Shown here: positions 9,812 through 20,688 of the stretch, piece after piece
Layout of the letters: each line of letters begins with the position of its first letter
Numbering within the stretch: the first letter of the stretch is position 1
Assembly (NCBI RefSeq): GCF_030817595.1
Contig: NZ_JAUSZN010000001.1
Coordinates: 6,188,001 to 6,252,000 of the forward strand
Origin: Neobacillus niacini
GTDB taxonomy: Bacteria; Bacillota; Bacilli; Bacillales; Cytobacillaceae
DNA length: 64,000 nucleotides
Direction: 5' to 3'
The notes under the pieces: generated by a model
Seen by the model: only the letters and a program-made list of their open reading frames with translations
What the model was told of the DNA's origin: nothing
Databases searched by the model: none
Translations under genes and position numbers: made by a program

Positions 9812-11125
9812 TTGGTAATTGAACAAATTAAAATGCCTCAGTTAGGGGAAAGTGTAACCGAAGGAACAATCTCTAAGTGGCTGGTTTCTGTCGGAGATAA
9901 AGTAAACAAATACGATCCATTAGCTGAAGTGATGACCGATAAAGTAAACGCAGAAGTTCCTTCTTCTTTCACAGGTACAATTAAAGAATTAGTTGCAGAA
10001 GATGGTGACACACTCGCGGTCGGAGAAATCATTTGTACCATTGAAATCGAGGGCAGCAATGCTGAAGAAGTAAGCGTAAGTGAGCAAAAAGCGGATGTGT
10101 CTGAAACAGTTGCAGTTACCCAACAATCTGAGCAAGGTAACAAAGCCCGTTATTCACCTGCTGTTCTAAAGATTTCTCAAGAACATGGAATTGATCTAAC
10201 ACAGGTGACAGGCACCGGTGCAGGTGGCCGTATTACAAGAAAAGATTTATTGAAATTAATTGAATCTGGTAATATCCCAACTGCAGGAGCAAAAGTAGAA
10301 GCACCTAAGCAGGCAGAGGAAGCTCAACCTGCTGCAGTACAAATAACGGTACCATCTGTTTCAACTCAGCCAGTTGCAGCTCCGAAGCAACCAGTTCCTG
10401 CTCCGAATATCCCAGTTGCAGCAGGCGATATCGAAATACCGGTAACAGGAATCCGTAAAGCAATTGCGGCAAATATGCTGCGCAGTAAGCATGAAGCACC
10501 GCATGCTTGGACCATGATAGAAGTGGACGCAACCAATCTTGTAGAATACCGCAATTCTTTGAAGGATGAATTTAAGCAAAAAGAAGGCTTCAATTTAACC
10601 TTCTTTGCCTTTTTCGTTAAAGCTGTTGCGCAAGCTTTAAAAGAATTTCCACAGATCAATTCCATGTGGGCCGGGGATAAGATAATTCTAAAGAAAGACA
10701 TCAATATCTCTATTGCCGTTGCAACGGACGATGCATTGTATGTACCTGTCATTAAGCATGCCGATGAGAAAACGATAAAGGGAATTGCTCGCGAAATTTC
10801 TGAACTTGCTGTTAAAGTAAGAACCAATAAACTTCGCTCAGAAGATATGCAGGGCGGAACGTTTACTGTCAACAATACTGGTTCATTTGGATCGGTACAA
10901 TCAATGGGAATTATCAATTATCCACAGGCAGCAATCCTTCAGGTAGAATCAATTGTCAAGCGGCCTGTCGTGATGAACAATGGAATGATTGCCGTTCGCG
11001 ATATGGTAAATCTATGTATGTCACTCGACCACAGAGTATTAGATGGACTGGTTTGCGGTCGATTCTTACAGCGAGTAAAAGAAATTCTTGAAAATACATC
11101 AAAATCTACTACATCAATATATTAG
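9812..11125 (+). CDS. bkdB: branched-chain 2-oxoacid dehydrogenase E2, dihydrolipoyl acyltransferase
   Basis: 437 residues. Lipoyl domain at 1-78 with lipoyl-lysine K44 in MTDKVNAEV; an Ala/Pro/Gln-rich linker; peripheral-subunit-binding domain about 112-150 (YSPAVLKISQEHGID, GAGGRITRKDL); second Ala/Pro linker about 160-210; catalytic acyltransferase core from ~210, ending in SLDHRVLDG with catalytic His 407. It forms the core of the complex and releases branched acyl-CoA. TTG start at 9812 with TAGGAGG upstream. Last gene of the operon, followed by a clear terminator. Confidence 0.95.
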   Translation: MVIEQIKMPQLGESVTEGTISKWLVSVGDKVNKYDPLAEVMTDKVNAEVPSSFTGTIKELVAEDGDTLAVGEIICTIEIEGSNAEEVSVSEQKADVSETVAVTQQSEQGNKARYSPAVLKISQEHGIDLTQVTGTGAGGRITRKDLLKLIESGNIPTAGAKVEAPKQAEEAQPAAVQITVPSVSTQPVAAPKQPVPAPNIPVAAGDIEIPVTGIRKAIAANMLRSKHEAPHAWTMIEVDATNLVEYRNSLKDEFKQKEGFNLTFFAFFVKAVAQALKEFPQINSMWAGDKIILKKDINISIAVATDDALYVPVIKHADEKTIKGIAREISELAVKVRTNKLRSEDMQGGTFTVNNTGSFGSVQSMGIINYPQAAILQVESIVKRPVVMNNGMIAVRDMVNLCMSLDHRVLDGLVCGRFLQRVKEILENTSKSTTSIY

Positions 11126-11130
11126 TAAAT

Positions 11131-11164
11131 AACCGCCGCCGATTTGGCAGCGGTTATTTTTATT
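11131..11164 (+). terminator. terminator of the bkd operon
   Basis: AACCGCCGCC and GGCAGCGGTT form a 10-bp stem with one mismatch, then ATTTTTATT. Confidence 0.85.
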
Positions 11165-11191
11165 GCTTGATATGTCCATCTATCTTACAAT
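11163..11191 (+). promoter_or_regulatory. sigma-A promoter candidate for mutA-mutB-meaB
   Basis: TTGCTT, 17-bp spacer, TACAAT, right after the bkd terminator. It implies the mutase genes form a separate transcription unit. Confidence 0.4.
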
Positions 11192-11256
11192 AAAACTAAG
11201 TTGAATTTATTGAATATTAGTTTAATTTATGAGTTCAAGGAAGGGGGATGCTACGC

Positions 11257-13137
11257 TTGGATAACTTTCGGAATCAATCTTTTCCTTTAATGACCAAAGA
11301 GGACTGGAAAGCAAAAGCAGAGGAATCTTTAAAGGGTAAAAGTATTGAAACATTAAAAAGCAGTACATATGAAAAAATAATTTTGAAACCGCTTTATTCT
11401 CAGCAGGATGCTCAGAAAGCACCAGACTATCCGGGAGGTTCAGATTTTCGCAGAGGTATTAATCCATTAGGATATGTAACAAATGATTGGAAGATAGCAC
11501 AGCGAATTTCATATCAATCGGTGGACGAATTAAAGGAAAAGCTCCATGGGAGCATTGGAAAAGGACAAACAGCGCTCTCATTTGAAGTTTCAGAGGTTCT
11601 TTTTGAATCAAATGAAAAGATATATGACATACTGGGAGATTTACCTTCTAGATTCCCGTTTGCTATTAATGGGAAAGGCCTACAATCAGCGTTTTTAGCA
11701 GCATTAACAGAACGTGAGACAAGCGCTAATAAAGTTAGTGGCTATGTTGGCAGCGATCCATTCTCTTTGTTTGTGGAGGAAGGATTCATCGTAGAAGAAT
11801 TTTTCGAGGGTTGGATGGATGATATAGAGCTTGCAAATGAAAAACTACCAAAATTACGGACTGTTTTAATAAATACCTCAACCTACCATCAAGGCGGTGC
11901 CAATGCCGTTCAAGAGCTGGGAATTGCAGCCGCAGCCGGTACATTCTATCTTCAAAGTCTATTAGATAGAGGTATGAAGTTAGAGGATATTCTTGGAAAA
12001 ATGATTTTTCAATTCTCAATTGGCGGCAATTTCTTTATAGAGCTAGCCAAGCTGCGTGCAGCACGTATTCTATGGAATAAAATTACGCAAGTTTATGGTG
12101 CTGATACTAAGGACCGGGGAATGCATATTACTGCAGAGACGTCTTCGTTCACAAAAACAGTTTATGACCCATATGTTAACCTTCTTCGTGCTGGAAATGA
12201 AGGATTCGCAGCAGTAGTCGGAGGAGTCCAATATCTTCACATAACTCCGTTTAATGGTATAACAGGCTGTTCGCAGCTTTCAGAACGGATTGCGAGAAAC
12301 ACACAAAACATTCTGAAGGAAGAAGCATATTTACAAAAAGTGGTTGACCCTGCCGGTGGCTCCTGGTACGTAGAAGCGCTGACAAAGGAGCTTGCAGAAA
12401 AAGCATGGCAGTATTTTCAGCAGATTGCAGCAAAAGGCGGTATGTTGGAAGTATTAAAATCAGGCTGGTTACAAGAAGAAATAGCAGCTGTCCAGACCAA
12501 ACGGGAACAGGATGTCTTTACAAGAAAACAAAGTATTGTTGGAACTAACGTGTATGCTAATCTTGCTGAATCGGCTGGTTCCGCCGCAGTACAGATATCT
12601 AATAACCCTTTAAGTGTGGATCGTTCTAATAGAATTAACATTAGGAAAATTAACAACGTGAGATTATCAGAACCGTTTGAAAAACTGCGTAAAATAAGTG
12701 AAGAGATTACAAGTAAATCTGGTTCTAAACCCCAAATCGGCATGATTTGTCTAGGCGAGTTAAAATACTATAAGCCTAGGTTAGATTTCATGCGAGGATT
12801 CGCAGCTGCTGGGGGGATTGAAGCGGTCGATAGTGTTTCCATTACCTCGCTGGAATCTGCCAAACAATTTGTTTTAAGACAAGATACAAAATATTTTTGC
12901 TTTTGTGGAAGCAATGACCAATATGAATCATTTGGACATGAGATTCTATCAACACTTCATAGAGAATTTCCGGATCGGACTTTTTACTTAGCGGGTTTGC
13001 CAGAAAAAGACTTACATGCAAAATGGGCAAGTGAAGGAATAAAGCAATTTATTCATATAAAAAGTAACTGCTACGAAATTCTTTCGACCATTCTTACAGA
13101 GATGGAGGTGGCACTAGATGAGCGCACAAAAGCCTGA
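11257..13137 (+). CDS. mutA: methylmalonyl-CoA mutase, small (beta) subunit
   Basis: About 626 residues. It has the mutase TIM-barrel fold ([42 protein letters not shown]) and a C-terminal Rossmann-like domain. That domain lacks the DxHxxG cobalamin motif, as expected of the non-catalytic small subunit. An ATG at 11248 abuts AAGGGGG with no spacing; TTG 11257 has a 9-bp spacing, so I use it. The 3' end overlaps mutB by 20 bp. It pairs with MutB to isomerise (R)-methylmalonyl-CoA to succinyl-CoA. Confidence 0.9.
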   Translation: MDNFRNQSFPLMTKEDWKAKAEESLKGKSIETLKSSTYEKIILKPLYSQQDAQKAPDYPGGSDFRRGINPLGYVTNDWKIAQRISYQSVDELKEKLHGSIGKGQTALSFEVSEVLFESNEKIYDILGDLPSRFPFAINGKGLQSAFLAALTERETSANKVSGYVGSDPFSLFVEEGFIVEEFFEGWMDDIELANEKLPKLRTVLINTSTYHQGGANAVQELGIAAAAGTFYLQSLLDRGMKLEDILGKMIFQFSIGGNFFIELAKLRAARILWNKITQVYGADTKDRGMHITAETSSFTKTVYDPYVNLLRAGNEGFAAVVGGVQYLHITPFNGITGCSQLSERIARNTQNILKEEAYLQKVVDPAGGSWYVEALTKELAEKAWQYFQQIAAKGGMLEVLKSGWLQEEIAAVQTKREQDVFTRKQSIVGTNVYANLAESAGSAAVQISNNPLSVDRSNRINIRKINNVRLSEPFEKLRKISEEITSKSGSKPQIGMICLGELKYYKPRLDFMRGFAAAGGIEAVDSVSITSLESAKQFVLRQDTKYFCFCGSNDQYESFGHEILSTLHREFPDRTFYLAGLPEKDLHAKWASEGIKQFIHIKSNCYEILSTILTEMEVALDERTKA

Positions 13138-15316
13138 TTTCGAAAATATTTCCTTGTTTGATGAACAAGACTTCATGACGACAGAACAATGGCAGGAACA
13201 GGTTAACAAAGAGATAGATACCTCCATTGATGATTTATTGTTCGAAACGAATGAACAAATTCAACTAAAACCACTCTATACTTCTGATGACCGTACTGGG
13301 ATTCAGCATTTAGATGACTTGCCAGGTATTCCGCCATTTACTCGAGGACCCTATCCGACCATGTATGTGAATCGTCCATGGACGGTAAGACAATATGCAG
13401 GGTTTTCGACTGCTGAGGAGAGCAACGCATTCTATCGACGTAATCTAGCGATGGGTCAAAAAGGCTTGTCGGTTGCCTTTGATTTAGCGACACATCGCGG
13501 CTATGATTCTGACCATCCGCGTGTTGTTGGGGATGTCGGCAAGGCTGGGGTTGCTATCGATTCGATTCTTGATATGAAGACCCTTTTTGACGGGATCCCT
13601 TTGGATCAAATGTCAGTATCCATGACGATGAATGGCGCGGTTTTACCGATTCTTGCTTTTTTTATTGTTACAGCTGAGGAACAGGGAGTCACACAGGATA
13701 AGCTGTCCGGAACGATTCAAAATGATATTTTAAAAGAGTATATGGTCCGTAACACATATATTTATCCACCTGAGATGTCAATGAAAATTATCGCAGATAT
13801 TTTTGAGTATACCTCCAAATATATGCCAAAGTTTAATAGTATCAGTATTTCTGGCTATCATATGCAGGAGGCTGGTGCGCCAGCTGACCTGGAATTAGCC
13901 TACACTCTTGCTGATGGGTTGGAGTATGTAAGGACAGGGCTGAAGGCTGGAATTGACATTGATAAATTTGCGCCAAGATTGTCCTTTTTCTGGGCAATAG
14001 GAATGAATTATTTTATGGAAGTTGCTAAAATGCGGGCGGCACGTTTAATCTGGGCAAAAATGATGAAATCATTCGAACCGAAAAATGAGAAATCAATGGC
14101 ACTCAGAACTCATTCCCAAACATCAGGTTGGAGTTTGACGGAGCAAGACCCATTTAATAATGTCATTCGTACCTTACTTGAAGCACATGCTGCGGCAATG
14201 GGACATACGCAATCCCTCCATACCAATGCTTTGGACGAAGCAATTGCCCTGCCAACTGATTTCTCAGCTCGAATTGCCCGAAATACACAATTATTTTTAC
14301 AAGAAGAAACAGGTATCACCAATGTAATTGATCCTTGGGCTGGATCTTATTATGTTGAAAAGCTGACACAAGAATTGGCAGAAAGAGCTTGGACACATAT
14401 TGAGGAAATTGAAAATCTAGGCGGCATGGCCAAAGCGATTGAGACAGGTCTTCCCAAAATGAGAATTGAAGAGGCTGCCGCAAGGAGACAAGCTCAAATC
14501 GACTCAGGAAAAGAAACAATAATTGGTGTAAATCGATATCGTCTAGAAAAGGAAGAAGCAATTGATATATTGGATATTGATAATACTGCAGTTCGGTTAA
14601 AACAAATAGAGAAATTAACTAGCTTAAAAGCAGGCCGTGATGACACAAAGGTGGCAGCAGCTTTGGCAGCTTTAACAAAGGGTGCTGAAACAGGTGAAGG
14701 CAACTTGTTAGAACTTGCAGTTCAAGCTGCAAGAGTTCGCGCCACCTTAGGTGAAATATCCGATGCGATTGAGAAGGTTTCCAGCAGACATAAAGCTGTG
14801 ATTCGTTCTATTAGCGGGGTGTATAGTAAGGCATTTTCAAACGAAGAGGAAATTACTGAAGTGAAAAAGATGACAGATGAATTCCTCGAGAATGAAGGCA
14901 GGAGACCAAGAATTCTAATTGCAAAAATGGGTCAGGATGGACATGACCGTGGTGCCAAGGTGATTGCCACCGCCTTCGCAGACCTAGGGTTTGATGTTGA
15001 TATTGGTCCATTATTCCAGACTCCGGAAGAAACGGCCATGCAGGCAGTAGAAAACGATGTTCATGTGATCGGAATGAGCTCATTGGCCGCAGGTCACAAG
15101 ACTTTATTGCCACAACTTGCGCTTGAGTTAAGAAAGCTTGGCCGGGAAGACATATTGATCGTCATTGGCGGCGTAATCCCAGCACAGGACTATCAATTCT
15201 TATATGACAATGGAGCAGCGGCTATTTTCGGACCAGGAACCATTATCCCAGTTGCTGCCCAAAAGGTGATAAAAGAAATTTATAAGCAGCTTGGCTATGA
15301 GGAAGTGGAAAAATAG
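13118..15316 (+). CDS. mutB: methylmalonyl-CoA mutase, large (alpha, B12-binding) subunit
   Basis: 732 residues, full family length. Substrate-binding region [20 protein letters not shown] at the barrel entrance, [17 protein letters not shown], and the C-terminal cobalamin-binding domain (from ~595) with GQDGHDRG, where H609 is the lower axial ligand of B12. Catalyses the adenosylcobalamin-dependent carbon-skeleton rearrangement. Start ATG 13118 lies within the mutA 3' end behind GGAGGTGG, indicating translational coupling. meaB begins at the base after its stop. Confidence 0.96.
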   Translation: MSAQKPDFENISLFDEQDFMTTEQWQEQVNKEIDTSIDDLLFETNEQIQLKPLYTSDDRTGIQHLDDLPGIPPFTRGPYPTMYVNRPWTVRQYAGFSTAEESNAFYRRNLAMGQKGLSVAFDLATHRGYDSDHPRVVGDVGKAGVAIDSILDMKTLFDGIPLDQMSVSMTMNGAVLPILAFFIVTAEEQGVTQDKLSGTIQNDILKEYMVRNTYIYPPEMSMKIIADIFEYTSKYMPKFNSISISGYHMQEAGAPADLELAYTLADGLEYVRTGLKAGIDIDKFAPRLSFFWAIGMNYFMEVAKMRAARLIWAKMMKSFEPKNEKSMALRTHSQTSGWSLTEQDPFNNVIRTLLEAHAAAMGHTQSLHTNALDEAIALPTDFSARIARNTQLFLQEETGITNVIDPWAGSYYVEKLTQELAERAWTHIEEIENLGGMAKAIETGLPKMRIEEAAARRQAQIDSGKETIIGVNRYRLEKEEAIDILDIDNTAVRLKQIEKLTSLKAGRDDTKVAAALAALTKGAETGEGNLLELAVQAARVRATLGEISDAIEKVSSRHKAVIRSISGVYSKAFSNEEEITEVKKMTDEFLENEGRRPRILIAKMGQDGHDRGAKVIATAFADLGFDVDIGPLFQTPEETAMQAVENDVHVIGMSSLAAGHKTLLPQLALELRKLGREDILIVIGGVIPAQDYQFLYDNGAAAIFGPGTIIPVAAQKVIKEIYKQLGYEEVEK

Positions 15317-16441
15317 ATGTCGGAGGATCTGAAACCGGAGTGGAGCAACCCGAATGAACCGGATAAATTCTCGAAGCTGATTAAACGGGGACAGGAGCTG
15401 GAAGGTCAGCCAGTCACCATTGAAAGAAACACCGTCTTTCAGAAACGCAAGTCTATGGAACCAACGATTGAAGCATTAGTTGATGGGGTTCTCTCGGGAA
15501 ATAGAGGCCAGCTCGCACGCGCCATCACACTAGTTGAGAGTAATGCTGAACAACATTTTCATAAGGCACAGGAACTTCTCCAAAAGCTCCTGGCCCACAG
15601 TGGTAAAGCAATTAGAATTGGGATAACGGGTGTGCCTGGTGCTGGCAAAAGTACATTTATCGAAGCGTTTGGCACCTACCTTTGCGACCTAGGTTTACGA
15701 GTGGCGGTGCTGGCGATCGATCCTAGTTCGAGTCTCTCGGGTGGAAGTATTCTTGGCGATAAAACGAGGATGGAGCAATTGTCGCGAAATCTAAGAGCTT
15801 TTATCCGGCCATCACCAACGGCTGGAAAGCTGGGTGGAGTACATCGAAAAACTAGAGAAGCAATGTTAATTTGCGAAGCTGCTGGTTTTGATGTGATCTT
15901 AATCGAAACCGTCGGAGTGGGCCAAAGCGAAGTGATTATTAGAGACATGGTCGACTTTTTTATGCTCCTTGTCCTAACTGGTGCCGGTGATGAATTACAG
16001 GGTATGAAGAAAGGAATTATGGAGCTGGCCGACGCAGTCCTTGTTCATAAAGCAGATGGATCCAATAAAGAAAAAGCGGAGCAGACAAGAAAAGAGTACA
16101 GCCGTATCCTTCATTTCTTACAGCCAGCTACAAAGGGCTGGGCGTCCAAGGCTTATACCTGCTCCTCTATAACAGGCGAGGGTATTAAAGAGGTTTGGGA
16201 TGTTATCAAGAATTTTGAGGAGAAAGGAAAATCTTCTGGGGTGTTTGCTGAGCGACGAAAAGGGCAGCAGCGTGATTGGATATATTCTCTCATAACCGAT
16301 CAGCTGCACTACAGCTTCTTTCACCATCCGGAAGTTAAAATCAAATTACCTCAATTAGAAAATGAAGTAATGGCTGGAGAAAAAACTGCAGCAGCAGCTG
16401 TGGATATACTCTTCAATACATTCCTATCAGATGGTAAGTAA
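15317..16441 (+). CDS. meaB: methylmalonyl-CoA mutase-associated GTPase (MeaB/MMAA family)
   Basis: 374 residues. P-loop GVPGAGKST near residue 110, the switch/metal motif IETVGVGQSE, and a C-terminal dimerisation arm. MeaB/MMAA proteins gate cofactor loading and protect MutAB from inactivation. Earlier annotation of this family as an ArgK/arginine-transport kinase is superseded. The gene starts at the base after the mutB stop, with GAGGAAGTGG as ribosome site inside mutB, so the three genes are one operon. No terminator is visible after it; a structured repeat follows 66 bp later. Confidence 0.93.
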   Translation: MSEDLKPEWSNPNEPDKFSKLIKRGQELEGQPVTIERNTVFQKRKSMEPTIEALVDGVLSGNRGQLARAITLVESNAEQHFHKAQELLQKLLAHSGKAIRIGITGVPGAGKSTFIEAFGTYLCDLGLRVAVLAIDPSSSLSGGSILGDKTRMEQLSRNLRAFIRPSPTAGKLGGVHRKTREAMLICEAAGFDVILIETVGVGQSEVIIRDMVDFFMLLVLTGAGDELQGMKKGIMELADAVLVHKADGSNKEKAEQTRKEYSRILHFLQPATKGWASKAYTCSSITGEGIKEVWDVIKNFEEKGKSSGVFAERRKGQQRDWIYSLITDQLHYSFFHHPEVKIKLPQLENEVMAGEKTAAAAVDILFNTFLSDGK

Positions 16442-16507
16442 TGGCTTACAATTGATTAAAAGTCTTTCTCATTATGCTATGTTAAAGCTAAACATTTAAT
16501 ATTGCAC

Positions 16508-16643
16508 TCTGTTGATTTGTGCGGAAGGCACGAAGACTCCTGCGGGAGGACGGGGCAGGGGAGACCCCACAGGCGCTTTGGCGCCGAGGAGGCTCCCCGG
16601 ACTGCCCGCGGAAAGCGAAGTGCCTGGAGCGCAAATCAACAGA
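16508..16643 (+). repeat. 136-bp GC-rich structured intergenic repeat with terminal inverted ends
   Basis: The ends TCTGTTGATTTGTGC and GCGCAAATCAACAGA are near-perfect inverted repeats. Inside them GGCAC/GTGCC pair, and the core contains GGGGAG...CTCCCC and GGCGC-TTTG-GCGCC hairpins, so the unit can fold into one long branched cruciform. It is much GC-richer than the flanks. From memory such elements occur in many copies in Bacillaceae genomes; no other copy lies in this window. The remainder of the gap between meaB and brxB is AT-rich and shows only the promoter below. Confidence 0.75.
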
Positions 16644-16683
16644 CTAATTTAACGCAGCTTTCATAAAAAAAGTTCCTATTTAT

Positions 16684-16713
16684 TTGAAAGAAACACAATT
16701 TTACTGTTATCAT
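16684..16713 (+). promoter_or_regulatory. sigma-A promoter candidate for brxB
   Basis: TTGAAA, 18-bp spacer, TATCAT, 35 bp before the start codon. Confidence 0.4.
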
Positions 16714-16748
16714 GTAGTTATATCGACATAAATTTAGGAGTGAAAAGT

Positions 16749-17186
16749 ATGAGCATGGATTTCAATTTTTTCATGAATGATGTTGTAACTCAAGCACGTA
16801 ATGAGATCACAGCAGCTGGCTATAAAGAACTTAGAACACCAGAAGAGGTTGAAGAGGCGCTTGAACAAAAAGGTACAACCTTAGTGATGATTAACTCTGT
16901 ATGTGGTTGTGCAGGCGGAATTGCACGTCCAGCAGCAGCTCATGCCCTTCATTATGATAAGCGTCCTGACCACCTAGTAACAGTTTTTGCAGGCCAGGAT
17001 AAAGAAGCAACAGAAAAAGCACGCAGTTATTTTACAGGTTATCCACCATCCTCTCCATCTTTTGCCTTATTAAAAGACGGAAAAATAATTTCAATGGTTG
17101 AAAGACACCAAATTGAAGGCTACGATCCAGCAACTGTGGTAGCTAGACTACAAAAAGAATTCGAAGAAAACTGCGAAGAGCTATAA
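16749..17186 (+). CDS. brxB: bacilliredoxin BrxB (YqiW/YphP family)
   Basis: 145 residues when started at ATG 16749, which has TTAGGAGTG 7 bp upstream; the GTG at 16740 lies inside that ribosome site. The active site C52-G-C54 in NSVCGCAGG identifies the bacilliredoxin family, which removes bacillithiol from S-bacillithiolated proteins after oxidative stress. FAGQDKEAT and [15 protein letters not shown] are further family blocks. Single gene between a promoter and a terminator; same position as yqiW in B. subtilis. Confidence 0.93.
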   Translation: MSMDFNFFMNDVVTQARNEITAAGYKELRTPEEVEEALEQKGTTLVMINSVCGCAGGIARPAAAHALHYDKRPDHLVTVFAGQDKEATEKARSYFTGYPPSSPSFALLKDGKIISMVERHQIEGYDPATVVARLQKEFEENCEEL

Positions 17187-17195
17187 ATACTAACC

Positions 17196-17240
17196 AAATG
17201 GGCTAATTTCCTTAAGAGGAGGTTGGCTCATTTTTTATTT
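17196..17240 (+). terminator. terminator after brxB
   Basis: AAATGGGCTAA pairs with TTGGCTCATTT (two G-U pairs) and is followed by a T-rich run. Confidence 0.7.
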
Positions 17241-17392
17241 TAAAAAAGTAATAATAAATTTTTATAAATATACTTGCATAATTATTTTATCTTGTGTTAA
17301 AATTCATTACGTTGCATAAATATTGAAATTTTACTCTATAAAGTTAGTAAATTGTTATAATTAATTTTCAGAAAATTATAGGAGGAAAACAT

Positions 17393-18169
17393 ATGAAAAA
17401 GGTAATTGGTTTATTCTTAACAATGATTTTAGCTGTCGGTGTACTTGCAGCATGTGGTGAAACAAAAGATGAAAATGCAGGGGATAAGAAGACACTAGTG
17501 ATGGCAACTTCAGCCGATTATGCGCCGTTTGAATATATTGAATCAGATAAAAGTGACGAAATCATTGGCTTTGATGTTGATTTAGCTAATGCGATTGCTG
17601 GAAAACTTGGCTATGAAGTTGAAATAAAAGATATGGATTTTGGCGGCTTGATTCAATCACTTAAATCTGGACAAGCAGACTTTGTATTAGCTGGAATGAC
17701 TCCAACGGAAAAAAGAAAGAAAAATGTAGATTTCAGTGATATCTACTATACTGCACAGCACATGGTTATCTCTAAAAAAGAAAGTGGCATTGCAACAGTA
17801 GAAGATTTAAAAGATAAAACAGTTGGTGTTCAGTTAGGTTCTATTCAAGAAGGTAAAGCAGAAGAAATTAATGAAACGGTAGCTATTACAGTAGAAAATC
17901 GTAACCGTATCCCAGAGCTTATTCAAGAACTGAAAGCCGGTCGTTTTGACGCTATCATTATTGAAGACACAGTGGCTAAAGGATATCTTGATAAAGAAAC
18001 TGATTTAACTAACTTCACCCTCAGCGATGACCCAGAAGAAGCAGGATCTGCGATTGCTTTTCCAAAGGATAGCGAGCTAACAGAGAAATTTAACAAAGAG
18101 CTTCAAAAAATGAAAGAAAACGGTGAATTACAAGAATTGATTGTTAAATGGTTTGGTGGGGAAAACTAA
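17393..18169 (+). CDS. artP: amino-acid ABC transporter, substrate-binding lipoprotein (arginine-type)
   Basis: 258 residues with a lipoprotein signal: VLAAC with the lipidated Cys at 21. The mature part is a family 3 solute-binding protein (ADYAPFEYIE, GFDVDLANAIAGKLG, VGVQLGSIQE, IIIEDTVAKGYL). It captures a polar amino acid outside the membrane and delivers it to ArtQ/ArtR. The position before permease and ATPase matches yqiXYZ (artPQR) of B. subtilis, an arginine system; the ligand here is inferred from synteny only. Confidence 0.9.
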   Translation: MKKVIGLFLTMILAVGVLAACGETKDENAGDKKTLVMATSADYAPFEYIESDKSDEIIGFDVDLANAIAGKLGYEVEIKDMDFGGLIQSLKSGQADFVLAGMTPTEKRKKNVDFSDIYYTAQHMVISKKESGIATVEDLKDKTVGVQLGSIQEGKAEEINETVAITVENRNRIPELIQELKAGRFDAIIIEDTVAKGYLDKETDLTNFTLSDDPEEAGSAIAFPKDSELTEKFNKELQKMKENGELQELIVKWFGGEN

Positions 18170-18179
18170 AGTTGTATCC

Positions 18180-18208
18180 AAGACGTTCAGAAGTCTTCTG
18201 AACGTCTT
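18180..18208 (+). other. 29-nt perfect palindromic hairpin between artP and artQ
   Basis: AAGACGTTCAGAAG and CTTCTGAACGTCTT are exact inverted repeats around one central base. No T-run follows, so it is probably an mRNA-stabilising or partial-terminating element that keeps the binding protein in excess over the membrane parts. Confidence 0.7.
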
Positions 18209-18242
18209 ACTAATTTCATTATGTAGAGAGGACGGCAGTTGA

Positions 18243-18902
18243 ATGAACTTAGATTTCACGCAATTTATTCCTTCGATGCCATACATTTTAGAGGGAATAC
18301 TTGTTACACTTAAAATTGTCATTCTAGCAGGGATATTAGGATTTATTTTAGGAATAATCCTTTCATTTTTTAAAATTAGTAAATTCAAATTTCTTGGCTG
18401 GTTTGCTGACATCTATACATCGATTTTTCGTGGTACACCATTAGTATTACAATTGATGTTGATTTATTATGGGTCACCACAGTTAGTCGGGTATCAAATT
18501 GAACCATACACAGCTGCGATTTTATCTTTTGCGCTTAATTCTGGTGCTTACATATCTGAAATTATCAGAGCAGGTATTCAGGCGATTGATAAGGGACAGC
18601 AAGAAGCAGCAATGGCGCTGGGTGTGCCTTACACAAAAATGATGTGGGATATTATCCTGCCGCAAGCACTTAAAAATATCCTTCCAGCATTAATGAATGA
18701 ATTTATTACATTAACCAAAGAATCTGCGATTGTTACCACAATCGGAGTCATGGATATTATGCGTCGTTCTTATCAGGTTGGGGCAGAAAACTATTCATTC
18801 TTCGAACCATTATTGATTGCTGGTCTAATCTATTACTTAATGGTCGTGACCTTGACCTTCCTAGGAAAAGCCGTTGAAAGGAGAATGAGACGCAGTGATT
18901 AA
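18243..18902 (+). CDS. artQ: amino-acid ABC transporter permease
   Basis: 219 residues, a His/Glu/Gln/Arg/opine-type permease with about five membrane segments. The conserved EAA loop is visible ([17 protein letters not shown]). It forms the translocation channel with ArtR. Start ATG 18243 has GAGAGGA 11 bp upstream. It overlaps the ATPase gene by 8 bp, which points to translational coupling. Confidence 0.92.
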   Translation: MNLDFTQFIPSMPYILEGILVTLKIVILAGILGFILGIILSFFKISKFKFLGWFADIYTSIFRGTPLVLQLMLIYYGSPQLVGYQIEPYTAAILSFALNSGAYISEIIRAGIQAIDKGQQEAAMALGVPYTKMMWDIILPQALKNILPALMNEFITLTKESAIVTTIGVMDIMRRSYQVGAENYSFFEPLLIAGLIYYLMVVTLTFLGKAVERRMRRSD

Positions 18903-19617
18903 AGTAGAGAATTTGCATAAAAATTACGGTAAGCTTGAAGTATTAAAGGGAATTTCCACAACCATCGAAGCAGGAGAAGTTGTGGCAATTATTGGACCAT
19001 CTGGTTCAGGAAAGTCAACCTTCCTGCGCTGCATGAACCTTCTCGAAAACCCGACTAGCGGAAGAATTCTCGTAGGGGACCAAGATGTAACCGATAAAAA
19101 GACGAATATCATGAAGGTGCGGCAGAATGTTGGTATGGTTTTTCAACATTTTCATTTATTCCCTCATAAAACGGTTTTGGAGAATCTTACCTATGCACCA
19201 ATAAAAGTTAAAGGGCTATCAAAAGCAGATGCAGAAAAGATTGCTTTTGACTTGTTAGATAAAGTTGGATTAGCGGAAAAAGCCAAAGAATACCCGACGA
19301 GATTATCTGGCGGACAAAAGCAGCGGGTTGCCATCGCAAGGGCACTGGCAATGGAGCCGGAAGTTATGCTTTTTGATGAACCCACCTCTGCTCTTGACCC
19401 TGAAATGGTGAAGGAAGTATTAGAGGTTATGAAATCCCTCGCGCATACCGGGATGACAATGGCAATTGTTACGCACGAAATGGGCTTTGCTCGTGAGGTA
19501 GCTGACCGAGTATTGTTCCTTGATGGAGGAGTGCTGGTGGAAGATGCAGCGCCGCAAGAATTTTTCACAAATCCCAAGAGCCAGCGCGCACAAGATTTCT
19601 TGCAAAAAATGCTCTAA
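18895..19617 (+). CDS. artR: amino-acid ABC transporter ATP-binding protein
   Basis: 240 residues. Walker [10 protein letters not shown], signature [15 protein letters not shown], Walker [15 protein letters not shown] and the switch His in IVTHEMGF are all intact. It powers ArtQ. GTG start at 18895 lies within artQ. Most like GlnQ/ArtM ATPases. Confidence 0.93.
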   Translation: MIKVENLHKNYGKLEVLKGISTTIEAGEVVAIIGPSGSGKSTFLRCMNLLENPTSGRILVGDQDVTDKKTNIMKVRQNVGMVFQHFHLFPHKTVLENLTYAPIKVKGLSKADAEKIAFDLLDKVGLAEKAKEYPTRLSGGQKQRVAIARALAMEPEVMLFDEPTSALDPEMVKEVLEVMKSLAHTGMTMAIVTHEMGFAREVADRVLFLDGGVLVEDAAPQEFFTNPKSQRAQDFLQKML

Positions 19618-19630
19618 AAAGGATAAGCTA

Positions 19631-19661
19631 AAGATGGTCTATATAGGCCATCTTTTTTTAT
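19631..19661 (+). terminator. terminator of artPQR
   Basis: AAGATGGTCT and AGGCCATCTT form a 10-bp stem (one G-U) with a 4-base loop, followed by TTTTTTATT. Confidence 0.88.
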
Positions 19662-19680
19662 TATTTTAAGGGAGTTTTCT

Positions 19681-20664
19681 ATGAAATTTCGAATTGGTTA
19701 CAGAACATTGAAGACAGCCGCGGGCACGGCCATTTCCATTCTAATTGCCCAACAGCTCGGGCTAGATAACTTTGCATCTGCAGGAATTTTAACGATTCTT
19801 TGTATTCAAGTAACGAAAAGAAGATCATTACGAACAGCTTGGGACCGATTTTTAGCCTGTGTGTTGGTAATGCCCTTTTCTGCGCTGTTTTTTGAAGGAA
19901 TTGCCTACCATCCAATCGTTATTGGAGTCATGCTGTTATTTTTTATCCCGACAGTGGTTATGCTTAAAGCTACGGATGGAGTAGTTACCAGTAGTGTTAT
20001 TATCTTACATATCTATTTAGCTAACAAGATTACCATGGATCTCTTTATCAATGAGCTTGGTGTTATTATCACTGGTATTGGTGTAGCGTTGTTGATAAAT
20101 GTCTATATGCCAAGCGTAGATAAAAAATTAAGGGATTATCAAAGTAGAATTGAAAGCAATTTTAAAGTTATATTTTGTGAAATGGTTAATTACCTGAGAA
20201 CTGGTGAGAGTGACTGGTCAGGTCGAGAAATAACGGAAACAGCACAGGTGCTGGATGAGGCGAAATCAATTGCAATTCTAGATGTAGAAAATCACGTGTT
20301 AAGGGAAGATAATGACTATTTTTATTACTTTAGAATGAGAGAAAAACAATTTGAAATTCTAGAACGGGTCTTATCGATTGTTACTTCACTAACTGTGACG
20401 GTACCACAAGGTAAAATGATCGCAGAATTTCTTGAGGAATTGTCTGAAAACATAAAACCTGGTAACACAGCTCACATTTATCTTGGAAAGTTAAAAGAGA
20501 TGAAAAAGGAATTCGAGGAAATGGAACTACCGAAAACCAGAGAAGAATTTGAAGTCCGTGCCGCACTTCTTCAATTAGTGAAAGAGATGAATGAATATCT
20601 AATTATTAAAAGTTCCTATAGAACATCAAAATGGAATAAATCAAGGAAATTAGAAGCAAACTAA
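19681..20664 (+). CDS. yqjA: aromatic-acid exporter family membrane protein (YqjA-like)
   Basis: 327 residues. Four to five N-terminal membrane segments (to about residue 140) are followed by a charged cytoplasmic helical domain, the layout of the ArAE/DUF939 family. Motifs such as TLKTAAGTAISILIAQ and QVTKRRSLRTAWDR are typical of its first half. Transport of aromatic acids is a family-level assignment; no substrate is known for YqjA. ATG 19681 follows AAGGGAG. The next gene follows after 24 bp and may be cotranscribed. Confidence 0.8.
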   Translation: MKFRIGYRTLKTAAGTAISILIAQQLGLDNFASAGILTILCIQVTKRRSLRTAWDRFLACVLVMPFSALFFEGIAYHPIVIGVMLLFFIPTVVMLKATDGVVTSSVIILHIYLANKITMDLFINELGVIITGIGVALLINVYMPSVDKKLRDYQSRIESNFKVIFCEMVNYLRTGESDWSGREITETAQVLDEAKSIAILDVENHVLREDNDYFYYFRMREKQFEILERVLSIVTSLTVTVPQGKMIAEFLEELSENIKPGNTAHIYLGKLKEMKKEFEEMELPKTREEFEVRAALLQLVKEMNEYLIIKSSYRTSKWNKSRKLEAN

Positions 20665-20688
20665 GGAAAAAATGGCAGGTGGATTTTT

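Noticed and set aside
15317..16441. ArgK (arginine/ornithine transport kinase) label for the GTPase gene
   Set aside because: Operon with mutAB and the MeaB-type P-loop and switch motifs; the ArgK name is outdated.
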